NCBI RefSeq assembly: GCF_000500045.1
Contig: NZ_AYOT01000146.1
Location: 62,001 to 126,000, forward strand
Source: Borrelia persica No12
GTDB taxonomy: Bacteria; Spirochaetota; Spirochaetia; Borreliales; Borreliaceae
Direction of reading: 5' to 3'
Length of the DNA stretch: 64,000 nt
A program made the translations under genes and the position numbers. Positions 29,305 through 38,781 of this stretch are shown here, one piece after another (position 1 is the first letter of the stretch; each line of letters begins with the position of its first letter). The notes beneath the pieces are model-generated. The model did not search any database. It worked only from the letters and a program-made list of their open reading frames with translations, and had not been told where the DNA came from.

Positions 29305-30617
29305 TCCTTTAAAAATCCTCCGAACAAAGATATATTAATTTTTTTAAGAATATTCTTATCACTCCACATTAAGTTTAAAGTATTTAAATCAATAATTCCA
29401 ATTATCTTATCATTTAATACTAACAACATTAAATAAAGTGGATTATACCTTACAAACTTAGAAAAAAACTTCTTTGATTGTAACTTTTTTTTAAAAAATT
29501 TATGCCTAAACTCATAAGAACAACATCTCAATGTTAGTATAGAATTATCATCACACTCCAAACATTCTAACAAAATCTCACCCAAAGATAAACTATGATA
29601 TTCACTAACTCTTAAAAAAAAATCAAAAGGATTACGCATTTCCACAGCTCTCCTAAAAATAAGATTAACCTTATCTCTACGTCTTTCCAAAAAAAAATCA
29701 TTACTACAAAATAAAATATTGCTCTTTTTATTATCAAGACTTACTCTAAAAATTTCACCTAAAGATTCGTATGATAAATTTGATACAATTCCTTCTAAAT
29801 TTAAAATTTTAAAAATACTTCTAAAAACCAAATATTTTGGCAAACTAAAAAAAAGTATAGCATCAAAAGAATAATAATAATTACCTTTACTAAAGGGAAG
29901 AAAATTTTCTCTGTCAAAATAATTGACAAGTTCACTTGAAAAAGTAGATATTCTCTTTAAACTTTTTTCATACCCTTTAAAAATTTTTTTAACAACAGGA
30001 ATAAGATTATTTCTAATTTTATTTCTTAAATACAAATCTTCATGATTAGTACTATCAATAGAATAAACAATATTATTAATAGAAAGAAATTTTTCAATCT
30101 CCTCTCTTGATACTTCAAGTAAAGGCCTAATAATGCAATTATTTATAACTGGAATACCAGAAAATCCATCCAAAAATGAACCTTGAAAAAATCTCATTAT
30201 TAAAGTTTCAAATTGATCATTTTTATTATGAGCAAGAGCAATATAACTAGCCTCATTTTCATCAAAAGCTTCTAAGAGAGCATTATAGCGATATTTTCTG
30301 GCCAATTCTTCAACTGACACACCAAATTGTTTAGCTTCTACTTTAATATCCTCATCACACCTCTTTATTTGATAAACAATATTATGCAACTTACAAAAGT
30401 TCTTAACATGCTCTATTTCTAAGTTTTGTTCAAACTCTGATCTCATATAATGCGCAAAATAAAGAGCAACAATATTATTACTTAAGTATTCCTTTAAATG
30501 CAATAACAAAACAGTAGAATCTGCACCCCCAGAAAAGGCAACAATTACTTTTTCTTTAGTTAAAGAATTTTTTTTATAAAAATTTTCTATTTTTGTTATT
30601 ATATTATCCCAAACCAT
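29301..30617 (-). CDS. tilS: tRNA(Ile)-lysidine synthetase
   Basis: TilS adds lysine to C34 of tRNA-Ile(CAU) so that it reads AUA, essential in most bacteria and important in so AT-rich a genome. The 438-residue protein has the PP-loop VAFSGGADSTVLLLH (SGGADS at 29-34), YFAHYMRSEFEQNLE, and ARKYRYNALLEAFDENEASYIALAHNKNDQFET (broken here for length), all typical. The C-terminal domain is diverged. The ATG at 30617 shares one base with the pth stop (TGATG), and its own stop overlaps ftsH, so pth-tilS-ftsH are translationally linked. Confidence 0.93.
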   Translation of the reverse strand: MVWDNIITKIENFYKKNSLTKEKVIVAFSGGADSTVLLLHLKEYLSNNIVALYFAHYMRSEFEQNLEIEHVKNFCKLHNIVYQIKRCDEDIKVEAKQFGVSVEELARKYRYNALLEAFDENEASYIALAHNKNDQFETLIMRFFQGSFLDGFSGIPVINNCIIRPLLEVSREEIEKFLSINNIVYSIDSTNHEDLYLRNKIRNNLIPVVKKIFKGYEKSLKRISTFSSELVNYFDRENFLPFSKGNYYYSFDAILFFSLPKYLVFRSIFKILNLEGIVSNLSYESLGEIFRVSLDNKKSNILFCSNDFFLERRRDKVNLIFRRAVEMRNPFDFFLRVSEYHSLSLGEILLECLECDDNSILTLRCCSYEFRHKFFKKKLQSKKFFSKFVRYNPLYLMLLVLNDKIIGIIDLNTLNLMWSDKNILKKINISLFGGFLKE

Positions 30618-31186
30618 CAAAAACTACTAGAATTAATAGTCGCAATCTTATGTTCAAAACTCAATTCATCTATACCCAATACTTCTTCACTTAAAAAAGC
30701 AAATACATTTTTAATACGATCAAGTTCACTATCATTAAATTTGGAGAGAACAAAATCCTTAAGACTAAAATTATCATTACTATTCCCAACCCCAATATAA
30801 AGCCTACTATACTGAGTACTTCCAAGACTTGCAGAAATAGAGCGAAGTCCATTATGTGTAGAAGCACCTCCTACCTTTCTAAGTCTACACTTTCCCAAAG
30901 GCAAATCAACATTATCAACCACAACCAACAGATTATTTATTTTCATATAAAACTTAGAAAAAACAGAAGGAAAAATATTACCACTTAAGTTCATATAAGT
31001 TAAAGGCTTAATTAAAACTACTCGTTTATTCTCAACAGTAAAATCAGAATACTCATAATTTTTGGCTTTTTTTAAAGAGAGACCATACTTCACAATCAAT
31101 TCATCTATAAACCCAAAACCAACATTATGCCTAGTACGAAAAAAATTAGACCCGGGATTACCCAGGCCAACCATTAACAAATTCAT
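30617..31186 (-). CDS. pth: Peptidyl-tRNA hydrolase
   Basis: Pth recycles peptidyl-tRNA released from stalled ribosomes. 189 residues. Asn10 and His20 are in place ([20 protein letters not shown]), the catalytic Asp segment reads [20 protein letters not shown], and [15 protein letters not shown] follows. It starts 5 bases after rplY, so tRNA-Gln, rplY, pth, tilS and ftsH may be one transcript. Confidence 0.95.
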   Translation of the reverse strand: MNLLMVGLGNPGSNFFRTRHNVGFGFIDELIVKYGLSLKKAKNYEYSDFTVENKRVVLIKPLTYMNLSGNIFPSVFSKFYMKINNLLVVVDNVDLPLGKCRLRKVGGASTHNGLRSISASLGSTQYSRLYIGVGNSNDNFSLKDFVLSKFNDSELDRIKNVFAFLSEEVLGIDELSFEHKIATINSSSF

Positions 31187-31191
31187 ATTTT

Positions 31192-31740
31192 TTATTTTAC
31201 AAACAAAACTGCCAAATTTTCATCTGACTCAGAAAGCTTCACATTATCAGAAAGTACAATATCCTTCAAAGTTATTTGATCTCCCTTTTTAACAGGAGTC
31301 AAATCTACTTCAACAAATTCTGGCAAATCCAAAGGAAGAGCCTTAACTTTAACCTTAGTACGAAGCACACTTAAAGTACCACCTTCCTTAACACCAACAG
31401 AAGCTCCCACAAATTTAATTTCAATATCCCTTTCAATATATTGAGTTCTATCAACTTCATAAAAATCAATATGATAAATAAATCTCTTAGTAAGATTTTC
31501 ATTAACATCTTTAATAAAAACACATTTTTCAACCGTACCATCATTTAAAAGCAAAACAGTATTATCAGTAAACTTAGCAAAGTTTTTATCAAAATCACTA
31601 CTCTTAATTTTTATGTGTAAAACATCACTTCCTTTACCATAAACAACAGCTGGTATTTCAGCCTTTGCTCGTAAGATACGAGCACACGATGAGCCAAACT
31701 CTGACCTACTCTCATACCTCAAAATCCTACTACTATACAC
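31192..31740 (-). CDS. rplY: 50S ribosomal protein L25, Ctc form
   Basis: L25 binds 5S rRNA. The 182-residue protein has the N-terminal L25 domain ([17 protein letters not shown], then [21 protein letters not shown]) and the C-terminal TL5/Ctc extension ([22 protein letters not shown]). The start is GTG at 31740 with TAGGAG seven bases before it. The tRNA-Gln gene ends 23 bases upstream on the same strand. Confidence 0.93.
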   Translation of the reverse strand: MYSSRILRYESRSEFGSSCARILRAKAEIPAVVYGKGSDVLHIKIKSSDFDKNFAKFTDNTVLLLNDGTVEKCVFIKDVNENLTKRFIYHIDFYEVDRTQYIERDIEIKFVGASVGVKEGGTLSVLRTKVKVKALPLDLPEFVEVDLTPVKKGDQITLKDIVLSDNVKLSESDENLAVLFVK

Positions 31741-31763
31741 AGCAAAACTCCTAATCTAAATAC

Positions 31764-31834
31764 TGGGACGGAAGGATTCGAACCCTCGAATGCCTGGACC
31801 AAAACCAGGTGACTTACCACTTGTCCACGTCCCA
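31764..31834 (-). tRNA. tRNA-Gln (anticodon TTG)
   Basis: On the minus strand the acceptor stem is TGGGACG / CGTCCCA. The anticodon arm is CCTGG-TTTTGGT-CCAGG, giving anticodon TTG, and the T-arm is GAGGG-TTCGAAT-CCTTC. CCA is not encoded beyond the acceptor CCCA end. It lies just upstream of rplY and is probably processed from the same transcript. Confidence 0.95.
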
Positions 31835-31906
31835 AATACTTAACAATTAATTATCCATAAGTCAAAAGGATACAAAATTCAATACACTTTGTCAATAATA
31901 TTATCT

Positions 31907-32197
31907 CTAGACTAATTCAAGTTCAAAACTTGCAGGATTTTCTTTAACATACTCTTTAAAAATAGCACTTTGTAAAACTTCTCTAAAGCTTTGATTAATA
32001 GGATGCACAATATCTTTATACTCCCCGACCTTAGTTCTTCTATTAGGCATAACAATAAACACACCTTTTTGCCCCCTAATAACTCTGATATTATGTAAAA
32101 CTAAACAATCATCAAAAGTAACTGTCACATATGCTAACAGCTTCGAACTGGAATCTTTATTATCAACTCTCCTAATTCTTACATTTGTAATATTCAC
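31907..32197 (-). CDS. spoVG: SpoVG, nucleic-acid-binding regulator
   Basis: 96 residues, the usual length. [20 protein letters not shown] opens the family, and the conserved core [22 protein letters not shown] is intact. In Borrelia SpoVG binds DNA and RNA and acts as a gene regulator, beyond its name from sporulation in Bacillus. The start is GTG at 32197 with GGGAGG seven bases upstream. The 93-base gap before it is AT-only in places; I see no clear -35 box. Confidence 0.95.
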   Translation of the reverse strand: MNITNVRIRRVDNKDSSSKLLAYVTVTFDDCLVLHNIRVIRGQKGVFIVMPNRRTKVGEYKDIVHPINQSFREVLQSAIFKEYVKENPASFELELV

Positions 32198-32290
32198 TTC
32201 TAGGCCTCCCTAAATACATGTTTTAAATCTAGAATATTTTTAATTTTTTGTAAATAAATTCTTGTGATATTTTTATTTTTTTTAATTAAA

Positions 32291-32647
32291 TCACTCTAAA
32301 GGATAAATAATTTCTCCCTTATCCCATATTTTCTCAAGTTCATAATATTTTCTGGAATCTTCACTCATTAAATGTATAATTAACCCTGAACAAGAAACAA
32401 TTGTCCAATCATAAAGAAAACCTTTACCTTGAATACAACAATCTAAATCTCGCTCATTAAAAAAAGTCACTAATTTTTCGGTGTACAAAGCTTCCATTTG
32501 TCTCAATGATGAAAATGAAGCAATAATAAAAAAATCAGCCCAATTGCAAACACAACTAACATCAATACCTAAAACATAGGTACCACCAAAATCAGATATA
32601 ATTTTACATAATTTTTTAATATCATCGACTCTTAACATATCTCCCAT
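32291..32647 (-). CDS. rsfS: Ribosomal silencing factor RsfS
   Basis: RsfS binds L14 and blocks subunit joining when nutrients are short. From the ATG at 32647 the protein has 118 residues, with the core YVLGIDVSCVCNWADFFIIASFSS and the C-terminal DWTIVSCSGLIIHLMSEDSRKYYELEKIWD, as in the family. The start codon choice between 32647 and 32638 is open; GGGAG lies nine bases before the first. It overlaps the LCP-like gene by 26 bases. The nadD-(LCP)-rsfS order is common in bacteria. Confidence 0.9.
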   Translation of the reverse strand: MGDMLRVDDIKKLCKIISDFGGTYVLGIDVSCVCNWADFFIIASFSSLRQMEALYTEKLVTFFNERDLDCCIQGKGFLYDWTIVSCSGLIIHLMSEDSRKYYELEKIWDKGEIIYPLE

Positions 32648-33806
32648 CAAAATCATCTCCCAAAATGACTATTACATCAGGACTCATATCAGAAAGATTA
32701 AGTCCTAAAACATCCATATGAAATTCAGAGATTGGTTTAATATTTCTTGCCTTAATAACATTTCCAACCTTAATAGCAATCTCCAAATTATCAGAATTAT
32801 TTATGATCAAAGTATGAGAATAATTATGCTTATCTGCATTGCCAAATCTTAAAACCTTAAATTTTAAAGATTTAAAAATATCTGACACATTCCGTGCAAG
32901 TCCAGGAGTTTGAGTGCCATTTAAAATAATAATTTTAATCACATCTTCAGTTCTAGTTCCATCTATTAAAAGTCTATTTAAATTTTCTATTGACTCTTTA
33001 AGAACTGCTCCCCCATAATAAGGAAAAACGACTTTTATTAAATTATCATCATCATCTTTAAATGTCTCCTCTTGTCCCTTAACATTAATAAAAATAAGCT
33101 TCTCATCATTGATTTTATAATTGGTAAGAATATATTTAAATACAGTTTCAGAAAGATTGGTATCTAACATAACATACATTTTAGAGAAATAATCATACTC
33201 TTCTTGAAAATCAGAAAATTGTGTTAAAATTCTTTTAAAAAATTCTTTATAAAATTCACACCGCTCATCATAAGAAGCAATATCTCTGAAATAGCTTAAA
33301 TAATCATAAGCTTTATCACCATCAAAAACAGAATTTCCAGAAGGTATTAAGATAGGACGTACTAAACTATATACCTTAACAGGATTTTTAACAAGAAGTC
33401 TCACTCCACCAAGATAATCAATAAACCGCACAAAATTATCCTTTTTAAAACGAATATAATAATCAGGTTCATGATTTAATTGTCTAAATACTTTAGATAA
33501 AAATTCACTGAAATTATTTTTTTTATACAAAGCTTCAAACCATGAAATATTTCCTTTAAAATCCTCATAACCTGTATAGATAGGAATATCTAAAAAACCA
33601 ACATTTCCTGTTTTTATGTTAATAAAAACTTCTTGCATACTTAAAAGATTGTCATTATCATCTTCTATAAGAAATAAAAAACTAATATTGCTCTTAGTAT
33701 TCAGTTCAAAATATATTTGCTCTCTTTTAGAACTATCAACAAAGAAAATTACAATACCAAGAATTATCAAAATAATTAGAACTAAAAAAAATAACTCTTT
33801 CCTCAA
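32622..33806 (-). CDS. LytR-CpsA-Psr-like protein with LytR C-terminal domain
   Basis: 394 residues with one N-terminal membrane anchor (residues of about 5-24), the rest outside. The middle part has an LCP-like skeleton (FVRFIDYLGGVRLLVKNPVKVY, then FDGDKAYDYLSYFRDIASYDERCEFYKEFF). Residues of about 290-375 match the LytR_C domain (IIILNGTQTPGLARNVSDIFKSL, HTLIINNSDNLEIAIKVGNVI; the two parts are separated). The arginine-aspartate motif that starts active LCP enzymes is not obvious, so activity is doubtful. LCP proteins attach polymers to peptidoglycan in Gram-positives; what it does in a spirochaete is unknown. It follows nadD directly. Confidence 0.8.
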   Translation of the reverse strand: MRKELFFLVLIILIILGIVIFFVDSSKREQIYFELNTKSNISFLFLIEDDNDNLLSMQEVFINIKTGNVGFLDIPIYTGYEDFKGNISWFEALYKKNNFSEFLSKVFRQLNHEPDYYIRFKKDNFVRFIDYLGGVRLLVKNPVKVYSLVRPILIPSGNSVFDGDKAYDYLSYFRDIASYDERCEFYKEFFKRILTQFSDFQEEYDYFSKMYVMLDTNLSETVFKYILTNYKINDEKLIFINVKGQEETFKDDDDNLIKVVFPYYGGAVLKESIENLNRLLIDGTRTEDVIKIIILNGTQTPGLARNVSDIFKSLKFKVLRFGNADKHNYSHTLIINNSDNLEIAIKVGNVIKARNIKPISEFHMDVLGLNLSDMSPDVIVILGDDFDGRYVKSR

Positions 33807-34379
33807 TTATCTACCTTTAACATACAAATTATTATTTTTAATATATCTCAAAACATCAAAGGGAAGCAAATAATCCACAGGCAATCCCTGCTCAATTCTA
33901 CTTCTAATTTCTGAAGAGGAAATAGGAAATACTCTATTATCAATATAAGTATGTTTAAATCGACTACTCAATCTTTTGCTATAAACTCGGTGAACAACCA
34001 CAAGATTAACAGATTCAACTATTTTTTCCGGATTTTTCCATGAATCAAAACTTGCAAAAAGATCATCTCCAATAATCAAATAGATATCATCATTAACATA
34101 CTTATCCTTAATACAAGCAATAGTATCAATAGTATAAGTTATTCCACCATGTATTACATCACATTCATCAATAAACATGTTATCTTCATGTTGTACTGCC
34201 AACTTAAGCATTGTTATCCTATCTATTACACTAATATTCTCAACACACTTATGAACAGGTTTGTGAGTAGGAACAAATAAGATCTTATCAACATTTAAAA
34301 AATGTTCTATTTCTTTCGCCAAAAACATATGCCCAATATGAACAGGATTATAAGTACCACCCAATATTGCTATTCGCAT
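33807..34379 (-). CDS. nadD: Nicotinate-nucleotide adenylyltransferase
   Basis: NadD makes deamido-NAD from nicotinate mononucleotide and ATP. The 190-residue protein opens [18 protein letters not shown], the nucleotidyltransferase (T/H)xGH motif, and ends with the [21 protein letters not shown] motif, both typical. It is followed directly by the LCP-like gene and preceded by obgE with a 61-base gap. Confidence 0.95.
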   Translation of the reverse strand: MRIAILGGTYNPVHIGHMFLAKEIEHFLNVDKILFVPTHKPVHKCVENISVIDRITMLKLAVQHEDNMFIDECDVIHGGITYTIDTIACIKDKYVNDDIYLIIGDDLFASFDSWKNPEKIVESVNLVVVHRVYSKRLSSRFKHTYIDNRVFPISSSEIRSRIEQGLPVDYLLPFDVLRYIKNNNLYVKGR

Positions 34380-34440
34380 AAATCTCCCCTGTTATATACT
34401 AAATTAATATACCAATTAAATAATCAAAGCCTGCACAATA

Positions 34441-35430
34441 CTAATTTGAGTTTTCTAAAAAGGCAAAAAATTCACTCACAAGTTCATCTATCCCTCTATT
34501 ATCATAAACAGAAATTCCTAACACCCTCTCTTTATCTAAAACTTTTTTTAACAGATTAAAATTTTTAGTCGCACCCTCTAAATCAAGTTTATTAGCAACA
34601 ATTATACGTTTCTTCTTTAAAAGTTCAATATCATATGCTCCAAGTTCATTAACAAGAATTTCATAAGCACTCATAAAATTATCACTAGAAACATCGATTA
34701 ATAAAACCAAAATCCTAGTTTTAGAAATATGTCTTAAAAATTTAAAACCAAGCCCTACACCTTGACTTGCACCTTCAATTATTCCAGGTATATCAGCAAT
34801 CACCAAATCATTATAAGAAACCCTCAAAACACCAAGATGCGGAATTTTAGTTGTAAAAGGATAATCTGCAACTTTTGATCGTGAATCAGTTATTGTAGAA
34901 ATAAGAGAAGATTTGCCTGCATTAGGAAGCCCAACAAATCCAATATCAGCTATTAACGACAATTCAAGACGCAAATTTAAAGTAGCACCAGCCTCTCCAG
35001 GCTGAGCAAATCTTGGTATTCGTTTTGTAGAACTTTTAAAATTTGCATTCCCAAGACCACCTCTCCCACCTTTTAAAACAATAATTTCATCACCAAAATC
35101 TTTAAGCTCAAATAACATGCAATTAGTAACGGAATCATAAACGCAAGTATTTGGAGGAACAAAAATAGTTAAATCTGCTCCAGCAGATCCACTTCTCTTG
35201 AAACTCATTCCAGATTTTCCATTACCAGCACTAAGTTCCTGACCATTTCTATAAAGAGACAAAGTTTTAAGATTTGACTTAACTTTAAAAATCACATCTC
35301 CACCTCTTCCTCCATCACCTCCATCAGGACCTCCTTTAGCTTTGAATTTTTCACGCAAAAAAGAAACACATCCTGCACCCCCATTACCAGAAGAGACAGT
35401 CATATTTAAAGAATCTTTAAATAGATGCAA
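34441..35430 (-). CDS. obgE: GTPase ObgE/CgtA
   Basis: Obg binds the 50S subunit and links ribosome assembly to growth state. The 329-residue protein has the Gly-rich Obg fold (VSSGNGGAGCVSFLREKF, GGDGGRGGDVIF) and the G domain with GLPNAGKSSL near 168, DIPGIIEGA, and NKLD. The C-terminal OCT domain of some Obg proteins is missing, which is common. The start is a TTG at 35430, with GAGG just upstream. It is the last gene of rplU-prp-rpmA-obgE. Confidence 0.96.
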   Translation of the reverse strand: MHLFKDSLNMTVSSGNGGAGCVSFLREKFKAKGGPDGGDGGRGGDVIFKVKSNLKTLSLYRNGQELSAGNGKSGMSFKRSGSAGADLTIFVPPNTCVYDSVTNCMLFELKDFGDEIIVLKGGRGGLGNANFKSSTKRIPRFAQPGEAGATLNLRLELSLIADIGFVGLPNAGKSSLISTITDSRSKVADYPFTTKIPHLGVLRVSYNDLVIADIPGIIEGASQGVGLGFKFLRHISKTRILVLLIDVSSDNFMSAYEILVNELGAYDIELLKKKRIIVANKLDLEGATKNFNLLKKVLDKERVLGISVYDNRGIDELVSEFFAFLENSN

Positions 35431-35452
35431 ATCAACCTCAATTATAATGATA

Positions 35453-35698
35453 TTAAATAATGTTTATATACTTTCGGCCCTTAGAAGTTCTAAATTCTAC
35501 TATACCATCCTTTAACGCAAATATTGTATGATCCCTACCAAGATCAGAATTTTTACCTTTATGAAACTTTGTACCTCTTTGCCTTACAATTATCTCTCCA
35601 GCTCTTACAAATTGTCCACCACTTCTCTTAACGCCAAGCCTTTTAGATATAGAATCTCTTCCATTCTTAGAACTACCACCACTTTTACTTGTTGCCAC
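35453..35698 (-). CDS. rpmA: 50S ribosomal protein L27
   Basis: L27 reaches the peptidyl-transferase centre. 81 residues: [29 protein letters not shown], with the N-terminus directly at the mature-type [13 protein letters not shown] and no cleavable extension. The start is GTG at 35698, with GGAGG six bases upstream; it overlaps the prp stop by 14 bases. Confidence 0.96.
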   Translation of the reverse strand: MATSKSGGSSKNGRDSISKRLGVKRSGGQFVRAGEIIVRQRGTKFHKGKNSDLGRDHTIFALKDGIVEFRTSKGRKYINII

Positions 35699-36017
35699 TA
35701 GTTTCCTCCAAAATTAATTTAATATCATTAGGATATTCAAAACACAAATCTTTGATTCCTTGTATCAAAAATTTACTGTAATAAAAAAGATTTTCTTTAG
35801 CTAAAACCTCACAAGAAGCCTGAAATTCCAAATAACCTTTTAAATGCTTATCTACGACAAAACCTTCTCTCTCATAATCAAGAATACTTAAAAAAGTCCT
35901 TAAAATAAAAGAAAAAGAGGCACAAACTATATTAATAGAATTATTGCTTCTAGCATGCCCATTAGCTAAAATATAAACAATTATATCATTATGGGTTTTT
36001 ATCAAAACATTAATCAC
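35685..36017 (-). CDS. Prp-family cysteine protease (YsxB-like)
   Basis: 110 residues. The family signature is visible as [23 protein letters not shown] with His21 and Cys32, the catalytic pair of Prp. The gene lies between rplU and rpmA, its standard place. In Firmicutes Prp removes a short leader from L27; the L27 here has none. The start is GTG at 36017, three bases after rplU ends, probably read by translational coupling. Confidence 0.83.
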   Translation of the reverse strand: MINVLIKTHNDIIVYILANGHARSNNSINIVCASFSFILRTFLSILDYEREGFVVDKHLKGYLEFQASCEVLAKENLFYYSKFLIQGIKDLCFEYPNDIKLILEETSGNK

Positions 36018-36020
36018 TAA

Positions 36021-36332
36021 CTAATAAATTATATCATCAACTAAAACATGAGAATAAATTTGACGATGTCCAACTTTACGCTCGCTTTCTTTTCTTCTCC
36101 TATATCTATAAGAAATAACCTTTTTATCTTTTTTATCCTCTATATAAGTACATTTTACACAAGACGCTGGAACATAAGGCTTGCCTATCTTCACATCTTC
36201 ATCACTCTTAACAAGCATTACACTATCAAATTCCAATTTATCACCACTATTTGCCGTAATTCGATCCACTTTTAATATTTCGCCCTTAACAGCCTTGTAC
36301 TGTTTACCTTTTATCTCTAATAACGCATACAT
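36021..36332 (-). CDS. rplU: 50S ribosomal protein L21
   Basis: 103 residues from [19 protein letters not shown], the normal length, with [24 protein letters not shown] carrying the conserved KxxYRRRxGHRQ pattern (K-I-x-x-I replaced by [10 protein letters not shown]). The ATG at 36332 has AGAGGTG six bases upstream. It is the first gene of rplU-prp-rpmA-obgE. Confidence 0.96.
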   Translation of the reverse strand: MYALLEIKGKQYKAVKGEILKVDRITANSGDKLEFDSVMLVKSDEDVKIGKPYVPASCVKCTYIEDKKDKKVISYRYRRRKESERKVGHRQIYSHVLVDDIIY

Positions 36333-36361
36333 CACAATCACCTCTTAATATTCAGCTAAGT

Positions 36362-36390
36362 ATTATAAATTTAATAAAATTTAAAGTCAA
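36362..36390 (-). promoter_or_regulatory. Strong sigma-70-type promoter for rplU-prp-rpmA-obgE
   Basis: Minus strand: TTGACT, 17 bases, TATAAT. Five of six and six of six matches, ideal spacing. The start point would lie about 25 bases before the rplU ATG. Confidence 0.75.
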
Positions 36391-36464
36391 TTATTTAAGT
36401 CGAATCACATTATTTCATCTTTTTTCATGAATAATAATACAAAATTCTTTATTAAATAAAATTA

Positions 36465-36995
36465 CTAAGGATATTTAACAAGAGAATTTACATTATAGCC
36501 CTGCAAAACATCTCTACCCCTTATTGATACAAGTTCAATAAAACAAAATATATCAGATACTACTCCACCCGCTTTCTCAAGTAAAACAGCAGCTGCACTT
36601 AAGGTACCTCCAGTAGCTAAAATATCATCAACCAACAAAATATTTGAATTTTGTTTAACATCATCTTTATGTATCTCAATACTACCAAATCCATACTCAA
36701 GCTCATACTCTTCTCGTAAAACTTGACGCGGCAACTTACCCCCTTTACGAATCAACAAAAGAGGTAAATTCATCTTCAAAGCCAAAGGAGCGCCAATCAA
36801 ATATCCTCTTGATTCAATAGCAGCAATGCAATCAATTTTTCTTGACGAATAAAAGGCATGTGCATCTTCCATTAAAGATTCATACGCTTCTGCTTGAAGC
36901 AAAACATTTGTAATATCATAAAAAAGTATACCTTCCTTTGGAAAGTTAGGCACTTTCATGATAAATTTATCATAATACTCCATCTTATCTATCAT
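36465..36995 (-). CDS. apt: Adenine phosphoribosyltransferase
   Basis: Apt salvages adenine to AMP with PRPP. 176 residues: FPKEGILFYDITNVL near the start, AIESRGYLIGAPLAL, RKGGKLPRQVLREEY, and the PRPP-binding ILLVDDILATGGTLSAA. All are typical of the family. It lies between the DUF2147 gene (34 bases upstream) and the rplU promoter. Confidence 0.96.
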   Translation of the reverse strand: MIDKMEYYDKFIMKVPNFPKEGILFYDITNVLLQAEAYESLMEDAHAFYSSRKIDCIAAIESRGYLIGAPLALKMNLPLLLIRKGGKLPRQVLREEYELEYGFGSIEIHKDDVKQNSNILLVDDILATGGTLSAAAVLLEKAGGVVSDIFCFIELVSIRGRDVLQGYNVNSLVKYP

Positions 36996-37029
36996 TAAGA
37001 TTTCCCATAAATATCAAATAATCAAATAT

Positions 37030-37560
37030 CTATTCTTCTGCAACAGGAGGTTTTGGCACTATTCCCTCTACACTCATATTAGGAATCTCATCTTCTGAAG
37101 CTTTTGTCCAAACCTTACTTCTACCAAAAATCCACACTTTGCCCTTAGTAACAAGATTACCAGTTTTTGGATCTACTCTCATTTCAGAAGTATAAATCTT
37201 GCCATTTTTAGGATCAATAATTTTACCCTTATCCCATTTTCCAGAAGACTCAAAATACTTAAGACCCCACATAAAATCAAGTCCTTCAGTGCTTAAATGT
37301 TCAAAACCTACAACTCTATAACCAGAAGGATTATTAATATCATGCACTTTGCCATCCTTGATTACATTTAAAATCCTACCATAAACTTTATCATTATATT
37401 TATAAACATAAATCACAGAATTTTTAACATTGGTCTTATCATCATATCCAACCCAATATCCTAAAACCTCACTACCATCATTTTTTTTATTTTCAGATTC
37501 TGCAAATAAAAAAAACATAAACCAGAATAAAAACACAATTTTCAATATATTCCTACTCAT
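37030..37560 (-). CDS. Secreted DUF2147-family protein
   Basis: 176 residues from the ATG at 37560 (AGGAG five bases upstream). A signal peptide covers residues 1-20 (LKIVFLFWFMFFLFA). The mature part reads EVLGYWVGYDDKTNVKNSVIYVYKYNDKVYGRI, then WDKGKIIDPKNGKIYTSEMRV and RSKVWTKA, the pattern of DUF2147 (a lipocalin-like fold family of unknown role). The C-terminus is Pro/Glu-rich. Its own promoter lies at 37619-37647. Confidence 0.82.
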   Translation of the reverse strand: MSRNILKIVFLFWFMFFLFAESENKKNDGSEVLGYWVGYDDKTNVKNSVIYVYKYNDKVYGRILNVIKDGKVHDINNPSGYRVVGFEHLSTEGLDFMWGLKYFESSGKWDKGKIIDPKNGKIYTSEMRVDPKTGNLVTKGKVWIFGRSKVWTKASEDEIPNMSVEGIVPKPPVAEE

Positions 37561-37618
37561 ACACACTCCTAAAATTAATCCTTACCAAAATACTTTCAAT
37601 AACCCATGATAAGAAAAA

Positions 37619-37647
37619 ATTATACATTTATTTCATATTTTTTGCAA
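37619..37647 (-). promoter_or_regulatory. Promoter for the DUF2147 gene
   Basis: Minus strand: TTGCAA, 17 bases, TATAAT, about 59 bases before the ATG. It probably also serves apt. Confidence 0.62.
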
Positions 37648-37864
37648 AATAATAGAAGAAATACCTTATACACATTATGTTATATAAACCTAATCATTTA
37701 ACAAAATTTAACATTTTAGTCTTATTAAAAATTTAAAATCAAGCTACAATTTTTCATACTTTAACAGTTAAACTTCTATAACAAAACTTCGTTCTTTAGT
37801 TAAGGTATTCATATACAACATAAGCAAATATAAAAAAGTAAATTTCATTTATTGTCTTATAATA

Positions 37865-37892
37865 TTGACTTTAATAATAACATATTTATAAT
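37865..37892 (+). promoter_or_regulatory. Promoter for the flgF flagellar operon
   Basis: TTGACT, 16 bases, TATAAT, 28 bases before the flgF ATG. Borrelia flagellar genes are known to use the housekeeping sigma factor; no sigma-28 box is seen. Confidence 0.72.
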
Positions 37893-37920
37893 GAATAAAT
37901 AAAAGCAAGAAGGATTTAAT

Positions 37921-38769
37921 ATGGTAAGAGGAATTTATACAGCTGCTAGCGGAATGATGGCACAAAGACATAGACTAGAAGTTATTGCCAATAATTTAGC
38001 AAATATTGACCTTACGGGATACAAAAAAGATTTATCCGTTCAAAAAGCTTTTCCTGAAATGTTAATTAGACGAATTAATGATGATGGTCTTTATAAATTT
38101 CCCAAAGGACATCTAGAAACAGCACCTGTTGTTGGAAAGCTTGGCACAGGAGTTGAAGAAAACGAAATATATACATCTTTTGAACAAGGTCCATTAAAAA
38201 TAACTGGCAATCCTCTTGATTTAGCATTAACTGAAGAAGGTTTTTTTGTTGTAAAAACACCAGAAGGAGAGAGATATACAAGGAACGGATCTTTTACACT
38301 GGGGCAAGAAGGCATGCTTGTTACAAAAAATGGATATCCTGTTATGGGAGAGAAAGGATACATATACATAAAAGACAACAACTTCAAAATAACAGATCAA
38401 GGACAAATATTTCACAATGCCACATTTGAAGGCAATCCCAAAAGACTTGTAAGTGAATATGAAAATTCATGGGAAAATTATGAACTTCTTGACAACTTAA
38501 AAATTGTCAATTTTGACAAAACAAGATTTTTAAAAAAACAAGGAAGTTCACTATGGCACAGCACAGAAATATCTGGAAAAGCCAAAGATATCCCTATCAA
38601 CTTAAGACCTAAAATCGAATCTGGAGCATTAGAAGGTTCAAACGTAAATGCCATTAATGAAATGGTTTCAATGATTACGGTTAACAGAGCCTACGAGGCA
38701 AATCAAAAAACAATACAAACTGAGGACATACTCCTTGGCAAATTAATTAACGAAATTGGAAAATTTTAA
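37921..38769 (+). CDS. flgF: Flagellar proximal rod protein FlgF (FlhO)
   Basis: 282 residues. The N-terminal rod signature GIYTAASGMMAQRHRLEVIANNLANID and the C-terminal NAINEMVSMITVNRAYEANQKTIQT frame the central domain (GFFVVKTPEGERYTRNGSF). In B. burgdorferi the first of the two rod genes here is called flhO/flgF. It builds the rod that crosses the peptidoglycan. flgG follows after 12 bases. Confidence 0.93.
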   Translation: MVRGIYTAASGMMAQRHRLEVIANNLANIDLTGYKKDLSVQKAFPEMLIRRINDDGLYKFPKGHLETAPVVGKLGTGVEENEIYTSFEQGPLKITGNPLDLALTEEGFFVVKTPEGERYTRNGSFTLGQEGMLVTKNGYPVMGEKGYIYIKDNNFKITDQGQIFHNATFEGNPKRLVSEYENSWENYELLDNLKIVNFDKTRFLKKQGSSLWHSTEISGKAKDIPINLRPKIESGALEGSNVNAINEMVSMITVNRAYEANQKTIQTEDILLGKLINEIGKF

Positions 38770-38781
38770 AGGAGACAATAT

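Larger units (their letters stand above)
37567..37920. other. Divergent intergenic region between DUF2147 gene and flgF
   Basis: 354 bases without a gene; the strand switch of the window. It holds two promoters facing outward (37619-37647 minus, 37865-37892 plus). Between them, about 37650-37860, I see only AT-rich sequence and no ORF or strong dyad. Confidence 0.7.

Noticed and set aside
37567-37920. Replication origin at the strand switch
   Set aside because: No dnaA, dnaN, gyrB or DnaA-box cluster is present; the switch is explained by two divergent promoters. The Borrelia origin is elsewhere on the chromosome.
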